From assembly GCA_965263335.1 (NCBI GenBank), contig CBDHHE010000001.1, positions 2,852,001-2,916,000 on the forward strand: a stretch of DNA of 64,000 bases, in the 5' to 3' direction. The translations under genes and the position numbers were made by a program. This document shows, piece after piece, positions 43,252 through 52,604 of the stretch (position 1 is its first letter; every line of letters starts with the position of its first letter). Source of the stretch: Thermohalobaculum sp965263335 (lineage in GTDB: Bacteria; Pseudomonadota; Alphaproteobacteria; Rhodobacterales; Rhodobacteraceae). Below the pieces are notes generated by a model, which saw only the letters and a list, made by a program, of their open reading frames with translations, had not been told where the DNA came from and did not search any database.

Positions 43252-44094
43252 TCAGCGCCGCGACAGCTTGACTGGCCGGCGATAGAAGATGTGGTCACCG
43301 ATGCGGGCGGTCTGGACCATCTTGCGGGCCCACTTCGGGTTCACGTGGGTGGCGTGATAGTACATCGCCCGCCCTGTGAGGACACGCGGCTTGCCTTCGA
43401 TCATCACCCAGGCGATTTTACCGAGCTTCTCGAAAACGCGCTTGTTGCGGATACGATCCGAAAGACCGTCGCAGCGATAGGAGAACTGGCAGGCATTCTT
43501 GCGCGTCTGCCCCTGCTTGATGACCTTGCAGATGGTGTTCGGATAACGCTTTGAGTCGACGCGGTTGAGAATAACCTCTGCCACGGCAATCTGTCCGGGC
43601 AGGCTCTCGCCGCGCGCTTCAAAGTACAGCGCCTCGGTCAAGCAGCGCCACTGACCGTTTCGATCTCGTACCTCGACGCGCTCAAAATCCGCGGGATCGA
43701 GCCCTCCGCCGAGACTGGTGATGATCTGCTCTTCGGTCATCGAATCCCGCGCACCACCGACCTGGTCTGCGGATTCGAGATCATGGTTCAGCAACTTGCC
43801 GATCGCAGCCCTCGGAGCCGTCTCGTCGGCCGGCACCACAAGCGTCTGTGCGGAACCATCATGGAAACCTGCCACACGCGCAAAGTCGCGGGTCTCACGA
43901 AACGCGGCGAAGGCGGTTTGCTCTACCCGCAAGACGTCCCGTACGGTTTCGCGGTACGGGCGAAGCTCGTCGCGAAGACCAACAGGCGTGTCCGCGATCG
44001 CGGCTTCGCCCACAAGACAGCACGTCACACCCAGTGTGATCGCATGCAGCGCACGGCGGAAGTAAGAGCCACTTCCTTGCGATGTTAGTTCCAT
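43252..44094 (-). CDS. SleB-type cell wall hydrolase
   Basis: A 280-residue protein with a hydrophobic N-terminal signal (residues 12-35). The Hydrolase_2 (SleB) domain covers residues 145-265: CLTEALYFEARGE with the catalytic Glu, VAEVILNRVDSKRYPNTIC, and HATHVNPKWARKM. It probably cleaves peptidoglycan glycan strands. ATG 44094 has GGAGAG upstream. A weak EcfG-like site lies 40 bp before the start. Confidence 0.88.
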   Translation of the reverse strand: MELTSQGSGSYFRRALHAITLGVTCCLVGEAAIADTPVGLRDELRPYRETVRDVLRVEQTAFAAFRETRDFARVAGFHDGSAQTLVVPADETAPRAAIGKLLNHDLESADQVGGARDSMTEEQIITSLGGGLDPADFERVEVRDRNGQWRCLTEALYFEARGESLPGQIAVAEVILNRVDSKRYPNTICKVIKQGQTRKNACQFSYRCDGLSDRIRNKRVFEKLGKIAWVMIEGKPRVLTGRAMYYHATHVNPKWARKMVQTARIGDHIFYRRPVKLSRR

Positions 44095-44133
44095 GCTTCT
44101 CTCCACCACGGGCACCCGGCACAACCATCTTTT

Positions 44134-44158
44134 AACTGGTTCGCAGCCGAACAGTTCC
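44134..44158 (-). promoter_or_regulatory. Weak EcfG-like promoter upstream of the SleB-type gene
   Basis: On the minus strand GGAAC (44158-44154), a 16-bp spacer and AGTT (44137-44134) differ from the EcfG consensus by one base in the -10 element. It lies within a dyad (AACT, GTTCG / CGAAC, AGTT). The start codon is 40 bp downstream. Confidence 0.35.
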
Positions 44159-44275
44159 GTGGCAATTTGCGTCAGAAGCTTATTTCTGCCTCATTCCGCT
44201 AAAACCAATCAATTCCCACGCGTTACGCGGTACACCTCATAACATTCTGCAATTTAAGCGGCATTCGCAATGTAT

Positions 44276-45187
44276 TCATGAGAATGCTTCTCTAATCGCG
44301 TCAGAAAGTCGCGAATTAACCATAAAGGCGTTCTGAAATAGTGCAGATTCATTAACTTGAGGGATACGTGCAGACACATGACGCCAACCTTCCGAACCGA
44401 ATCGTGCAGTGATTCGCTGCTTGAGCCAACGCATCGCTTGTGCCCTGTGGCGCTCGGATGCGGTGTCTCGGCCGTCAGCAATTGCGACGTCGAGCGCGGT
44501 TGTCAGCTCATCGATCCCGGTTCCGTCACGCGCAGAGCACGCGATCACATGAACACTCGGTGACGTCAACGAAAGGCTCGCGCGCAAGTCCGAGACCGCA
44601 CGGCGCGCCGGGGCGCCAATATCGGCCTTGGTCACCACAACGAGATCGTGAACCTCCATGATGCCAGCCTTCATGAACTGCAAGGCATCGCCTGCCGCGG
44701 GCTGCGCACAATAGACAACTGTGTCGGCGGTCTCGGCAATCGCCGTCTCAGACTGACCGACGCCGACCGTCTCGATGATCACAAGATCAAAGAGCGCACG
44801 CATCACCACAAGCGCCGGAAAGGTCAGGTCAGCCACGCCGCCGAGACGGTCACGCGCCGCCATGGATCTTACGAACACTCCAGGGTCACCAGGATCCGTG
44901 GTCAATCGCGTTCGATCTCCAAGAAGTGCGCCTCCGGAGCTCTGCGAGCTCGGATCAACCGCGATCACGCCCACGGTTTTCTCGGTCTGCCTGAACGCCG
45001 GTATCAGCGCATCGATGAGCGTTGATTTGCCTGCGCCCGGTGGTCCGGTGAACCCGATCGCATGGCCTCTCTGTGCAGCAAGCGCCTCATCGAGCAGCAC
45101 CTGCGCACCATCACCCTCGGTCTCGACCAGAACAAGCGCGCGGGCGAGGGCTGACTTGCCGCCACGCCTCAGATCACCAAGCGTCAT
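44276..45187 (-). CDS. MeaB/ArgK-type GTPase chaperone
   Basis: A 303-residue G3E GTPase of the MeaB family, which protects and reloads B12-dependent acyl-CoA mutases. Walker A is GFTGPPGAGKSTL; VDPSSQSSGGALLGDRTRL, ETVGVGQSE and the VVTKAD base motif follow. ATG 45187 overlaps the upstream PPDK-like stop by 4 nt; the frame beyond it to 45331 is a shadow. No mutase gene lies in the window, so the client is elsewhere or different. Confidence 0.9.
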   Translation of the reverse strand: MTLGDLRRGGKSALARALVLVETEGDGAQVLLDEALAAQRGHAIGFTGPPGAGKSTLIDALIPAFRQTEKTVGVIAVDPSSQSSGGALLGDRTRLTTDPGDPGVFVRSMAARDRLGGVADLTFPALVVMRALFDLVIIETVGVGQSETAIAETADTVVYCAQPAAGDALQFMKAGIMEVHDLVVVTKADIGAPARRAVSDLRASLSLTSPSVHVIACSARDGTGIDELTTALDVAIADGRDTASERHRAQAMRWLKQRITARFGSEGWRHVSARIPQVNESALFQNAFMVNSRLSDAIREAFS

Positions 45188-47802
45188 TCGCCACCCCGAG
45201 CCGCGCGGATCGCTGCTTGCGCCGCTGCAAGGCGGGCGACTGGAACGCGAAAGGGCGAGCACGAGATGTAGTCGAGCCCCACCTGATGGCAAAAGTCGAT
45301 CGAAGCTGGATCGCCACCATGTTCGCCGCAAAGCCCTATCGAAATGTCATCGTTTCTGCGACGCGCTCGTTCGATCGCGATGCGCATGATCTCACCGACC
45401 CCTTCGATATCGAGAGTGTGAAACGGGTCGTGCTCGAACACCTCTTGTGCCACGTAGTCCGGCATGAAACGACCGGCATCGTCCCGGCTGAGACCATAAA
45501 GCATCTGGGTCAGATCGTTGGTGCCGAAGCTCAGAAAACCGGCACACCCAGCGATATCACCGGCGCGCAGGCAGGCCCTTGGCGTCTCGATCATCACACC
45601 AATGGTGTACTCGACCATGTCTCCGGCCGCGCCTCGTACATCTTCGGCGACCCCGTAGATGGCGCTGGCAATGACCTGCAGTTCGCGCACCGCAGAGACC
45701 AGCGGCACCATGATCTCAGGGCGCACGGGTTGCCCGGTAACGCGACCGGAAGCGAGTGCGGCCTCGAAGATTGCGCGCGCCTGCATTTCGTAGATTTCGG
45801 GGAACGCGATGCCGATACGACATCCACGCTTGCCAAGCATCGGGTTGAATTCGGCGAGTTCGGCGGCGCGGCGCGAAACGGTCTCGACGGGCACCCCCAG
45901 CGAGTCGGCCATTGCGCCCAGCTCGGCGGCGCCGTGGGGTAGGAACTCGTGCAGCGGCGGATCCAGCAGCCGCACTGTCACCGGCCGGCCCGGCATCGCC
46001 TCGAAGAGTTGCTCAAAGTCCCCGCGCTGCATCGGACCGAGACGCGAAAGCGCCTGGCGCCGTTCATCCTCGGTCTCGGCGAGGATCATTTCGCGCATTG
46101 CGGTGATCCGACCTTGCGGAAAGAACATGTGTTCCGTGCGACACAGGCCGATCCCCTCAGCCCCGAAACTGGCCGCCAGGGCGGCGTCCTGGCCGGTATC
46201 CGCATTGGCCCGCACACCAAGACGACGGACATCGTCCGCCCAGTCGAGCAGCGTGGCGAACGCGCCCGTGGTCTCGGGCTGGATCATCGGAACTGTGCCG
46301 GCGAGCACATCTCCCGATGTACCATCGACGGTGACCACATCTCCCTCCGAGAACACCCGCCCGTCCATCGTCGTCAGCTGCCCACCCGATCGGTCGAGCA
46401 CCAGATCCTTGGCACCGACGATGCACGGTTTGCCCAGACCACGTGCCACAACAGCTGCATGACTGGTCATGCCGCCTCGCACAGTCAGCACCGCCTTCGC
46501 CGCATGCATGCCGCGGATGTCTTCGGGGCTGGTTTCAATCAGCGCCAGAACGGCTGCTCCGTTCTGAGCGGCGACACGTTCGGCGGCTTCCGGAGAGAAC
46601 ACCAGCGGGCCCGAGGCCGCGCCCGGCGACGCAGCCAGACCTGCGCCGACGCGGTCGCGGGCCGCCGATGGATCAATCGCCGGATGGAGTTGCTCTTCGA
46701 AATGCACAGGATCAATGCACATCAGGGCCTGATCACGTTCGAGTGCGCCAGTTCCCGCCAGGTCCACGGCGATCTGCACAGCAGCGCGAGACGAGCGCTT
46801 TGCACGACGCACATCCAACACGTAGATGTCGTCGCCTCTTCGCGTGAACTCGATGCTCACCGCATCACCAATGACGGATTCGAGCCGGTCGCCCGCCTTG
46901 CGCAATGCTGCGAAAGCCGCTGGCGCGGCCTCCTCGAGCGAGAGCTCGCGAAGTCCAAGAGCTGCGCGTTCGTCAGACGTCAACACGATGGGTGTGCGCA
47001 GACCCAGCAGCACGTCTTCGCCCTGGGCATCCGGAAGGTAGCGGCCGGTCAAAGAAGGGCGGCCGTTGGCCTCATCGCGGAAGCGGGCATACCCGGCACC
47101 GCAACCCTCTCCGAGCCCAAGCACCATTTCCTGCACGATGACGGCGAGCGGTGTCTCTGGGTCCTGGCCCAAGGCGGCCCGCCGGCGCTGCGACCTCGGA
47201 CTGGACCATGTGCGTGACAGACCAGAAACCGCCCCGTGCACCTGAGCCTGAGGGCACTGGGGAAACACCGACCCGCACTCACGCAAAATCAGTTCGAGGC
47301 ACATGTCAGCAAGCTCTCGGAACTGATCCCCTGTCAGCTGGGCATCGGTTTTTGCGTCAGCCAGGCGCAGTGTGTCGTAGAGTGCGTACTCAAAATCCTC
47401 GCCCTCCAACCCGAGAACCCCGGCACCATAGGCGTGGATCAGTCTACGATAGAGGTCCGGCGCGGTGCGTGGTCCATGGACGTCCGCGAGCGTGTTGAGG
47501 CGCTCTTCGGTCACGCCGACATTCAGGATCGCGGTCGCACTGCCACCCGCGCCCTCGAAGCCAGGCACCGAGGGGCGTATCGCCACCAGAAGGGGATTCC
47601 CGAGACGGTGCAGGGCCTCGTTTATTGCATCCGCATGGGAGGCGGGATCAGCCGACAGTTCGGGCGGCAGAACAAAGCCCGCGGGCACGGCAAGCCCGGC
47701 CGCTGCGGCCTCAGCCAGCACAGCGGCCTTCTGGCCATGGCACTCGGGGTCCGGCGTCGCACCTGCCAGCCCAATCCACGCGATGTCGGGCTCACGCGTC
47801 AT
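45184..47802 (-). CDS. Pyruvate phosphate dikinase-like protein with altered nucleotide domain
   Basis: An 872-residue PPDK-family protein. The swivel domain is intact with His448 (GGMTSHAAVVARG), and the C-terminal PEP/pyruvate barrel keeps VMIETPRAC and the catalytic Cys in SIGLCGEHGGDP. The N-terminal ATP-grasp is divergent: the SMPGMMDT stretch is replaced by VPGFEGAGGSA, and of the Glu/Gln/Arg trio only Glu318 and Arg332 remain, Asp330 replacing Gln. It is probably a PPDK variant with changed nucleotide use. ATG 47802 is chosen over an open frame to 48105. Confidence 0.8.
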   Translation of the reverse strand: MTREPDIAWIGLAGATPDPECHGQKAAVLAEAAAAGLAVPAGFVLPPELSADPASHADAINEALHRLGNPLLVAIRPSVPGFEGAGGSATAILNVGVTEERLNTLADVHGPRTAPDLYRRLIHAYGAGVLGLEGEDFEYALYDTLRLADAKTDAQLTGDQFRELADMCLELILRECGSVFPQCPQAQVHGAVSGLSRTWSSPRSQRRRAALGQDPETPLAVIVQEMVLGLGEGCGAGYARFRDEANGRPSLTGRYLPDAQGEDVLLGLRTPIVLTSDERAALGLRELSLEEAAPAAFAALRKAGDRLESVIGDAVSIEFTRRGDDIYVLDVRRAKRSSRAAVQIAVDLAGTGALERDQALMCIDPVHFEEQLHPAIDPSAARDRVGAGLAASPGAASGPLVFSPEAAERVAAQNGAAVLALIETSPEDIRGMHAAKAVLTVRGGMTSHAAVVARGLGKPCIVGAKDLVLDRSGGQLTTMDGRVFSEGDVVTVDGTSGDVLAGTVPMIQPETTGAFATLLDWADDVRRLGVRANADTGQDAALAASFGAEGIGLCRTEHMFFPQGRITAMREMILAETEDERRQALSRLGPMQRGDFEQLFEAMPGRPVTVRLLDPPLHEFLPHGAAELGAMADSLGVPVETVSRRAAELAEFNPMLGKRGCRIGIAFPEIYEMQARAIFEAALASGRVTGQPVRPEIMVPLVSAVRELQVIASAIYGVAEDVRGAAGDMVEYTIGVMIETPRACLRAGDIAGCAGFLSFGTNDLTQMLYGLSRDDAGRFMPDYVAQEVFEHDPFHTLDIEGVGEIMRIAIERARRRNDDISIGLCGEHGGDPASIDFCHQVGLDYISCSPFRVPVARLAAAQAAIRAARGGE

Positions 47803-47961
47803 GCGCTTCTCATACAGCCAGCATGCTGCAGCGCACAAGACCGCCGCCGCGCTGGACATCCGCTTGCCAGAGATTGGCACGAAAATGCCACCTGCGCGTC
47901 CGGAGACACTTGCCAAACAGGCGCAATCACGCAACGTCGAGGCAGAAGAACCGGAGCAGAC

Positions 47962-48306
47962 ATGATCGTCTACAAGATTCTCACGGACGAACAGCATGCC
48001 GAACTCGAGCGTTCCGGCATCGTCCCGCTCGTGCCCGTGGATGCGACTGATGGCTATGTCCACCTTTCGACGGGCGCTCAAGTCGGAGAAACGGCGGCGC
48101 GGCATTTCTCAACGCATGAGACGCTCTGGATGCTGGCATACGATGCCGGAGCGCTTGGACCTGCGCTCAAGTGGGAGCCCTCACGCGGCGGCGCGCTCTT
48201 TCCACACCTTTATGGTCGGCTGGACGCAACGTCAGCGCTCTGGTGCCGCAGTTTTGGTCGTGACGGTGATGGCGTCTTCGCGCTCCCGGAAGGCGTAGTG
48301 GCGTGA
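47962..48306 (+). CDS. DUF952 family protein
   Basis: A 114-residue protein of the small DUF952 family (IVYKILTDEQHAELE; DGYVHLSTGAQVGETAARHF; HLYGRLDATSALW). The family fold resembles ADP-ribosyl-binding or glutathione-transferase-like small proteins, and its role is unknown. ATG 47962 follows GGAG at 5 nt. Its stop overlaps the pyrD start by 4 nt, so it is coupled to pyrD. It diverges from the PPDK-like gene. Confidence 0.85.
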   Translation: MIVYKILTDEQHAELERSGIVPLVPVDATDGYVHLSTGAQVGETAARHFSTHETLWMLAYDAGALGPALKWEPSRGGALFPHLYGRLDATSALWCRSFGRDGDGVFALPEGVVA

Positions 48307-49361
48307 GCGCTCTTGAGCGTCTTGGCCTTGCCGCACTCAAAGCACTCGAGCCGGAAACGGCCCACGTCCTTGCCCTTCGCGCCCTCAAACTCGGGCTTGC
48401 GGGAGCACGCGGTCCGATCACGACGTCCCGCCTGAAAACCCGGATCGCGGGGTTGGAAGTTCCGAACCCGGTCGGCACCGCAGCGGGGTTCGACAAGAAC
48501 GCTCTGGCAGTGGATGCGACACTCGCCGCAGGGTTTGGTTTTGCCGAGGTGGGCGCTGTCACACCGCGCCCGCAATCGGGGAATGCGAAACCGCGGCTGT
48601 TCCGATTGGATGCAGATCGCGCCGTGATCAACCGCTTCGGGTTCAACAACCGTGGTCTCTCGCACGTCCGGGCCGCGCTTGCCGATCGCAGGAGATCTGG
48701 AATCGTGGGGGCCAATCTGGGCGCGAACAAGGACAGCGAGGACCGAGGCTCCGACTATGTCGACGTGCTCGAGGGTCTGTATCCCGTCGCCGATTTCTTC
48801 ACCGTGAACGTCTCTTCCCCGAACACCGAGCGATTGCGCGAGCTGCAAGGGCGTGCCGCTCTGGAAACGCTGCTGTCCCGGGTCATCGCGGCGCGCGAAA
48901 GCGTTGCCAACGCCACCGGCCACCGCAAGCCGCTGTTCCTGAAGGTTGCGCCTGACCTGTCAAACTCCGAAATCCGGGACATCGGACAGGTGTGTCTTGC
49001 GATGAAACTCGATGCCATCGTTGCCACCAACACGACACTGGCGCGTGAAGGGCTGCACTCGCCGCACGCGCGCGAGGCGGGGGGACTGTCTGGCGCGCCG
49101 CTCTTTGCACGCTCGACCGAGGTGCTGCGCCAGCTCTACGTCGAGACCGGTGGCGCGATCCCGCTGATCGGCGTGGGCGGCATCTCGACCCCGGAGCAAG
49201 CCTACGCGAAGATTCGCGCCGGCGCATCGGCGATCCAACTCTACACGGCAATGGTCTACGAAGGCGTGAGCTTGTGCTCCAGGATCACGTCAGGGCTTGA
49301 CCAACTGCTCGAGCGTGATGGTATCGACACCGTTTCGAGCGCTGTCGGACGCGATGCCTAA
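48303..49361 (+). CDS. pyrD: Dihydroorotate dehydrogenase (quinone), class 2
   Basis: A 352-residue membrane-bound flavoenzyme of pyrimidine synthesis that passes electrons to ubiquinone. Class 2 signatures: LEVPNPVGTAAGFDKNA, GFGFAEVGAVTPRPQ, NVSSPNTERLRELQ with the catalytic Ser, and GVGGISTPEQAY. GTG 48303 overlaps the DUF952 stop (GTGA). It abuts the convergent MATE gene with no gap. Confidence 0.96.
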   Translation: MSALERLGLAALKALEPETAHVLALRALKLGLAGARGPITTSRLKTRIAGLEVPNPVGTAAGFDKNALAVDATLAAGFGFAEVGAVTPRPQSGNAKPRLFRLDADRAVINRFGFNNRGLSHVRAALADRRRSGIVGANLGANKDSEDRGSDYVDVLEGLYPVADFFTVNVSSPNTERLRELQGRAALETLLSRVIAARESVANATGHRKPLFLKVAPDLSNSEIRDIGQVCLAMKLDAIVATNTTLAREGLHSPHAREAGGLSGAPLFARSTEVLRQLYVETGGAIPLIGVGGISTPEQAYAKIRAGASAIQLYTAMVYEGVSLCSRITSGLDQLLERDGIDTVSSAVGRDA

Positions 49362-50708
49362 TCAGGCGGGAGCCGAACGACGCACGCGACGCTCAAGTGC
49401 CGGATAACATGCAAGCAATGTGACTGCGCGCAGCAACAGGAACGCCCAGACCGCGGCCCAAACTCCATGGTTGCCGAAGTGGTCCAATGCGGGCTGACTG
49501 ACCAAGAGATACCCGGCTCCTGACAACAGCATTGCGTTGCGCATCGCCACACTTTCAGTTGCCCCGATGAAGATGCCATCAAGCTGGAAGGCAGCCCAGC
49601 CGATCATCGGCAACAGCGCAATCCAGAGATAGTGCTCCCGCATCACCTCACGAACCGCCTCGACATTGGTGAAAAGGGTGATCACCGGCTCGGCAAGCAC
49701 CATCATCACGAGCGCGATCAGGACCGACAGCCCAAATGCAGCGGTGGAGCTGACGATGGCCGCACGGCGAAGCATTCGCACGTTGCGTGAGCCCGCAGCC
49801 TGGCCGACGAGCGACTCGGCCGCAAGCGCAAATCCGTCCAGGCCATACACCGCTATGTGAAAGAGCTGCATGAGTATGCCGTTCGCCGCGAGCACAATAT
49901 CGCCCTGCATCGAACCAAGACGCATGTGCCATGTGAACGCAGCCATCAACACGGTGGTGCGGATAAAGATGTCCCGGTTCAACCGCATCAAGGCCGCAAG
50001 TTCCTGCGAGTTCAGGAGCCGCGCGAGTTCTGGGCGCCATGCCGGAAACAGCGCACGCATCCGACCGCGTGCGCACCAGAGGCCCCAGCCAAAGCCGATC
50101 CAGGCGGCGATCAAAGTGCCAAGCGCTACCCCATCCACATCCATGCCGAACCCAAGCACGAACAGCAGATTGAGAAGCACGTTGGAGATCGACACGATCA
50201 ACTGGATCTCGAGCAATCGGCGCGTCAGCTCCTGCCCTGCGAACCAGCCCATCAATGCAAAATTCGCAAGCTCGGCTGGTGCCGCCCAAATCCGGATCGC
50301 GAAGTAGGTCCCCGCGAGAGATTCAGCCTCGGCAGAGCCCTCGAAGATAGCCATTGTCGCGGCAAGCAAAGGTGCCTGCGCCGCGATCAGTGCAAGGCCG
50401 ATAGCACCCGCAATGATCAGCCCGCGCACCAGCACGTTGATCACGCGCCGCTTGTCGCCTGCGCCCAACGCCTGTGCTCCCAGAGCACCCGCCCCGAACT
50501 GCAGGAAGTTGAAGAGCGAGATCAGCAGAGTGATCGCTCCGGTCCCGAGAGCCACGGCGGCCAGGAAAACCGCCTCGCCGAGATTGCCGATGATCGCCGT
50601 GTCGATCGCACCCTGAAGCGGTGCAGCCGCGTTCGACAGCACGACCGGCAGCGCGATGGCCGTAACGCGGCGATAGGTGATCTCGCGGGAAGGTTCTTGC
50701 TCGGTCAT
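49362..50708 (-). CDS. MATE-family efflux transporter, DinF type
   Basis: A 448-residue membrane protein with about twelve helices. MATE signatures are LSNAAAPLQGAIDTAIIGNLG in the first helix, FNFLQFGAGALGAQALGAGD, and LDGFALAAESLVGQAAGS. It belongs to the DinF/NorM branch exporting cationic drugs or metabolites by Na+ or H+ exchange. It shares no operon with pyrD, which converges with it. The substrate is unknown. Confidence 0.87.
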   Translation of the reverse strand: MTEQEPSREITYRRVTAIALPVVLSNAAAPLQGAIDTAIIGNLGEAVFLAAVALGTGAITLLISLFNFLQFGAGALGAQALGAGDKRRVINVLVRGLIIAGAIGLALIAAQAPLLAATMAIFEGSAEAESLAGTYFAIRIWAAPAELANFALMGWFAGQELTRRLLEIQLIVSISNVLLNLLFVLGFGMDVDGVALGTLIAAWIGFGWGLWCARGRMRALFPAWRPELARLLNSQELAALMRLNRDIFIRTTVLMAAFTWHMRLGSMQGDIVLAANGILMQLFHIAVYGLDGFALAAESLVGQAAGSRNVRMLRRAAIVSSTAAFGLSVLIALVMMVLAEPVITLFTNVEAVREVMREHYLWIALLPMIGWAAFQLDGIFIGATESVAMRNAMLLSGAGYLLVSQPALDHFGNHGVWAAVWAFLLLRAVTLLACYPALERRVRRSAPA

Positions 50709-50844
50709 GGCCGGGGTGTCGGTCCGGAACGCCCCAGCCGTGTCGGGGCGGAGCGACTCTAACCCGTTCGCCGGACGCTCACCACCCGGTCCGCGAGCAG
50801 CGCAGAGAATTTGCGTGGTCTCCAGGATTAAGCTGAGACGCGCC

Positions 50845-51549
50845 TCAACCTGTATGCCAGTCGAAAATCACAGCAGCAGCTTTGTCAGCCCAGGCGTCAT
50901 ACACCTTGGGTCCCGGATGAAAGCCGTCCTCAGCCATATCTGACGGATCGAGCGTTTCGTCGAACGGCAAGTGAAGAACCCGCGCGGTTTCCCCTACCAA
51001 CCTTGCAAGGTCGCGATCGAACGCCCGCGCCTGTCCGCCCAGGTACCATCGAAGCGGTTGTGGTAAGGCCACAAAGCGATCCACAGGTGGCAGAGCAGAA
51101 GCAACAACCAACTTTGCGCCGTGCCTCTCGAGCAGTCTCGTCACCAGCCGTTGATAGGCAGCGAGCCATGCAGCCCGAGAGACTTCTGTGGTCACGTCAT
51201 TCACACCGAGTGACACCACAACGACGTCAAATTTGGCGTTGCTCAGATCGTTCAGCGCATTGAGCCCGTCCGTTGTCGTCCAGCCGGTTTTGGCCTCAAC
51301 GGTCCATCGCACCCGAAGTCGAGGAGCCAGCCGGATTAACAGCCGGCCGCTCAATGCATCGTCTTGGTGCGCCACACCCACGCCGGCGGCTGAAGAATCT
51401 CCAAGTATCAGGAGCGACAATGTGGGGCCGCTGCCGATCTCGCCTTCCCGCGGGCCCTGGGGTTCCGGCATGCGCAGGATATCCCTCCGGACGCGCCGTC
51501 CCTGCATCAGCAGCACTGGTCCGAGTGCCAGTCGAACAGCGCCGAACAT
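50845..51549 (-). CDS. SGNH/GDSL-family hydrolase
   Basis: A 234-residue esterase-type hydrolase. Block I is LILGDSSAAGVGVAH with the nucleophile Ser, block III GVNDVT supplies the Asn, and block V DGFHPG gives Asp and His, so the active site is complete. It starts at ATG 51549, 5 bp after the thioesterase stop; a frame to 51630 is open but overlaps that gene. It likely acts on acyl or acetyl esters, with the hotdog thioesterases as operon partners. Confidence 0.85.
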   Translation of the reverse strand: MFGAVRLALGPVLLMQGRRVRRDILRMPEPQGPREGEIGSGPTLSLLILGDSSAAGVGVAHQDDALSGRLLIRLAPRLRVRWTVEAKTGWTTTDGLNALNDLSNAKFDVVVVSLGVNDVTTEVSRAAWLAAYQRLVTRLLERHGAKLVVASALPPVDRFVALPQPLRWYLGGQARAFDRDLARLVGETARVLHLPFDETLDPSDMAEDGFHPGPKVYDAWADKAAAVIFDWHTG

Positions 51550-51553
51550 GCGC

Positions 51554-52051
51554 CTAGCCCGCCGGCATGAGAAAGCTGCCTCGCAGCATCGCAATGGGAC
51601 GATTGCGCGCGTCTTGCCATGCCTCGACATGGACGTTCGCCACGCGGCGCCCGGACTTCAGCACACGTGCGCGGGCAAATGTGTCGCGCGGGCGGCCTGA
51701 TCGCAGGTAGTCGATTGTAATGTCGATGGTCTTCGGCATGGGCGGGAAGCGACCCTCGTCGATGTCGTCCGCCTCTGCCCCCCCGGCCTCCATGATCGTC
51801 CAAGCCTGATCCCAGGCCAGTTGAGTAAGTGCCGTGATCTCCAGGAACGCCCCTGTCACGCCACCATGCAGCGCGGGCAGCACCGGATTGCCGATCAAGT
51901 CCTCGGTGTAGGGCAACCGAGCGGTGAGCTCATCCCCCAGCCGATCGAAGCGCACGCCGATGAACCGATTGTAGGGCACGGCCTCGGTGAGGCAGGCAAG
52001 GGCCGCGTCCGATTTCGCTTCGCGGCGGGCCTGTGCGTCGAGCCCACTCAT
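51554..52051 (-). CDS. PaaI-type hotdog thioesterase
   Basis: A 165-residue acyl-CoA thioesterase. The hotdog helix motif is seen in PVLPALHGGVTGAFLEITAL; the strands TIDITIDYLRSGRPRDTFAR follow, as in PaaI enzymes. The start overlaps the preceding thioesterase gene by 4 nt. It is one of two tandem hotdog proteins, not close duplicates. Substrate unknown; a role in clearing CoA thioesters is likely. Confidence 0.85.
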   Translation of the reverse strand: MSGLDAQARREAKSDAALACLTEAVPYNRFIGVRFDRLGDELTARLPYTEDLIGNPVLPALHGGVTGAFLEITALTQLAWDQAWTIMEAGGAEADDIDEGRFPPMPKTIDITIDYLRSGRPRDTFARARVLKSGRRVANVHVEAWQDARNRPIAMLRGSFLMPAG

Positions 52052-52527
52052 GTCTTGTCCTCCGCGCGCTTGGATTTTGGCCGGTTGATGATGAAGGCTC
52101 CCGCCGCCGACGCCACCGGATCGGTCGGATCGTCATGGTAGGCGACAGCGCGCGCAAACCCGATGGACCGTGTCATGCGGTAACACTCCGCCTTCGCATA
52201 AACCGTCAGGCCAACGGTTGCAGGTCGCATGTAGTCGATCCGAAGATCGAGCGTCGCACACCCGGTCAGCTTTTGCGGCATGGAGAGCACAGCCGAACCG
52301 CACGCCGTGTCGAGAAGTGCTGTGATCACCCCGCCGTGAAGCACGCCGGTCTCCGGATCGCCAACCAGCTTGACCTGATAGGGCACCGAGATCAGCGCCT
52401 CGCCATCTTGGGAGTGGTGGAGTCGCATCCCGATCTCCCGCGAGTGCGGCAGCGCCTTCATCAGCTTTCCCGTGCTGCCCTGATCCTCCATGACCAAGGG
52501 CGGCGCCCGGCTGTCATCGTCTGCCAT
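52048..52527 (-). CDS. PaaI-type hotdog thioesterase
   Basis: A 159-residue acyl-CoA thioesterase with the hotdog motif ETGVLHGGVITALLDTACG and strands TLDLRIDYMRPATVGL. ATG 52527 with GGAGAGGGA upstream is preferred over ATG 52584. It is the first gene of a thioesterase-thioesterase-SGNH hydrolase set divergent from the MerR gene, whose operators lie in the shared 169-bp region, so common control is possible. Confidence 0.87.
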   Translation of the reverse strand: MADDDSRAPPLVMEDQGSTGKLMKALPHSREIGMRLHHSQDGEALISVPYQVKLVGDPETGVLHGGVITALLDTACGSAVLSMPQKLTGCATLDLRIDYMRPATVGLTVYAKAECYRMTRSIGFARAVAYHDDPTDPVASAAGAFIINRPKSKRAEDKT

Positions 52528-52604
52528 GTCTTCCCTCTCCTCGTACAGCGCAGAAGGGTGAGCAGCACGGCACCCACAGATCACTGCTGTTCACCAAATC
52601 TTTA

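Noticed and set aside
50730..50750. CGCCCC/GGGGCG inverted repeat between the SGNH hydrolase and MATE genes
   Set aside because: Six-bp arms with a 9-bp loop and no T-run; too common in GC-rich DNA to call a terminator.
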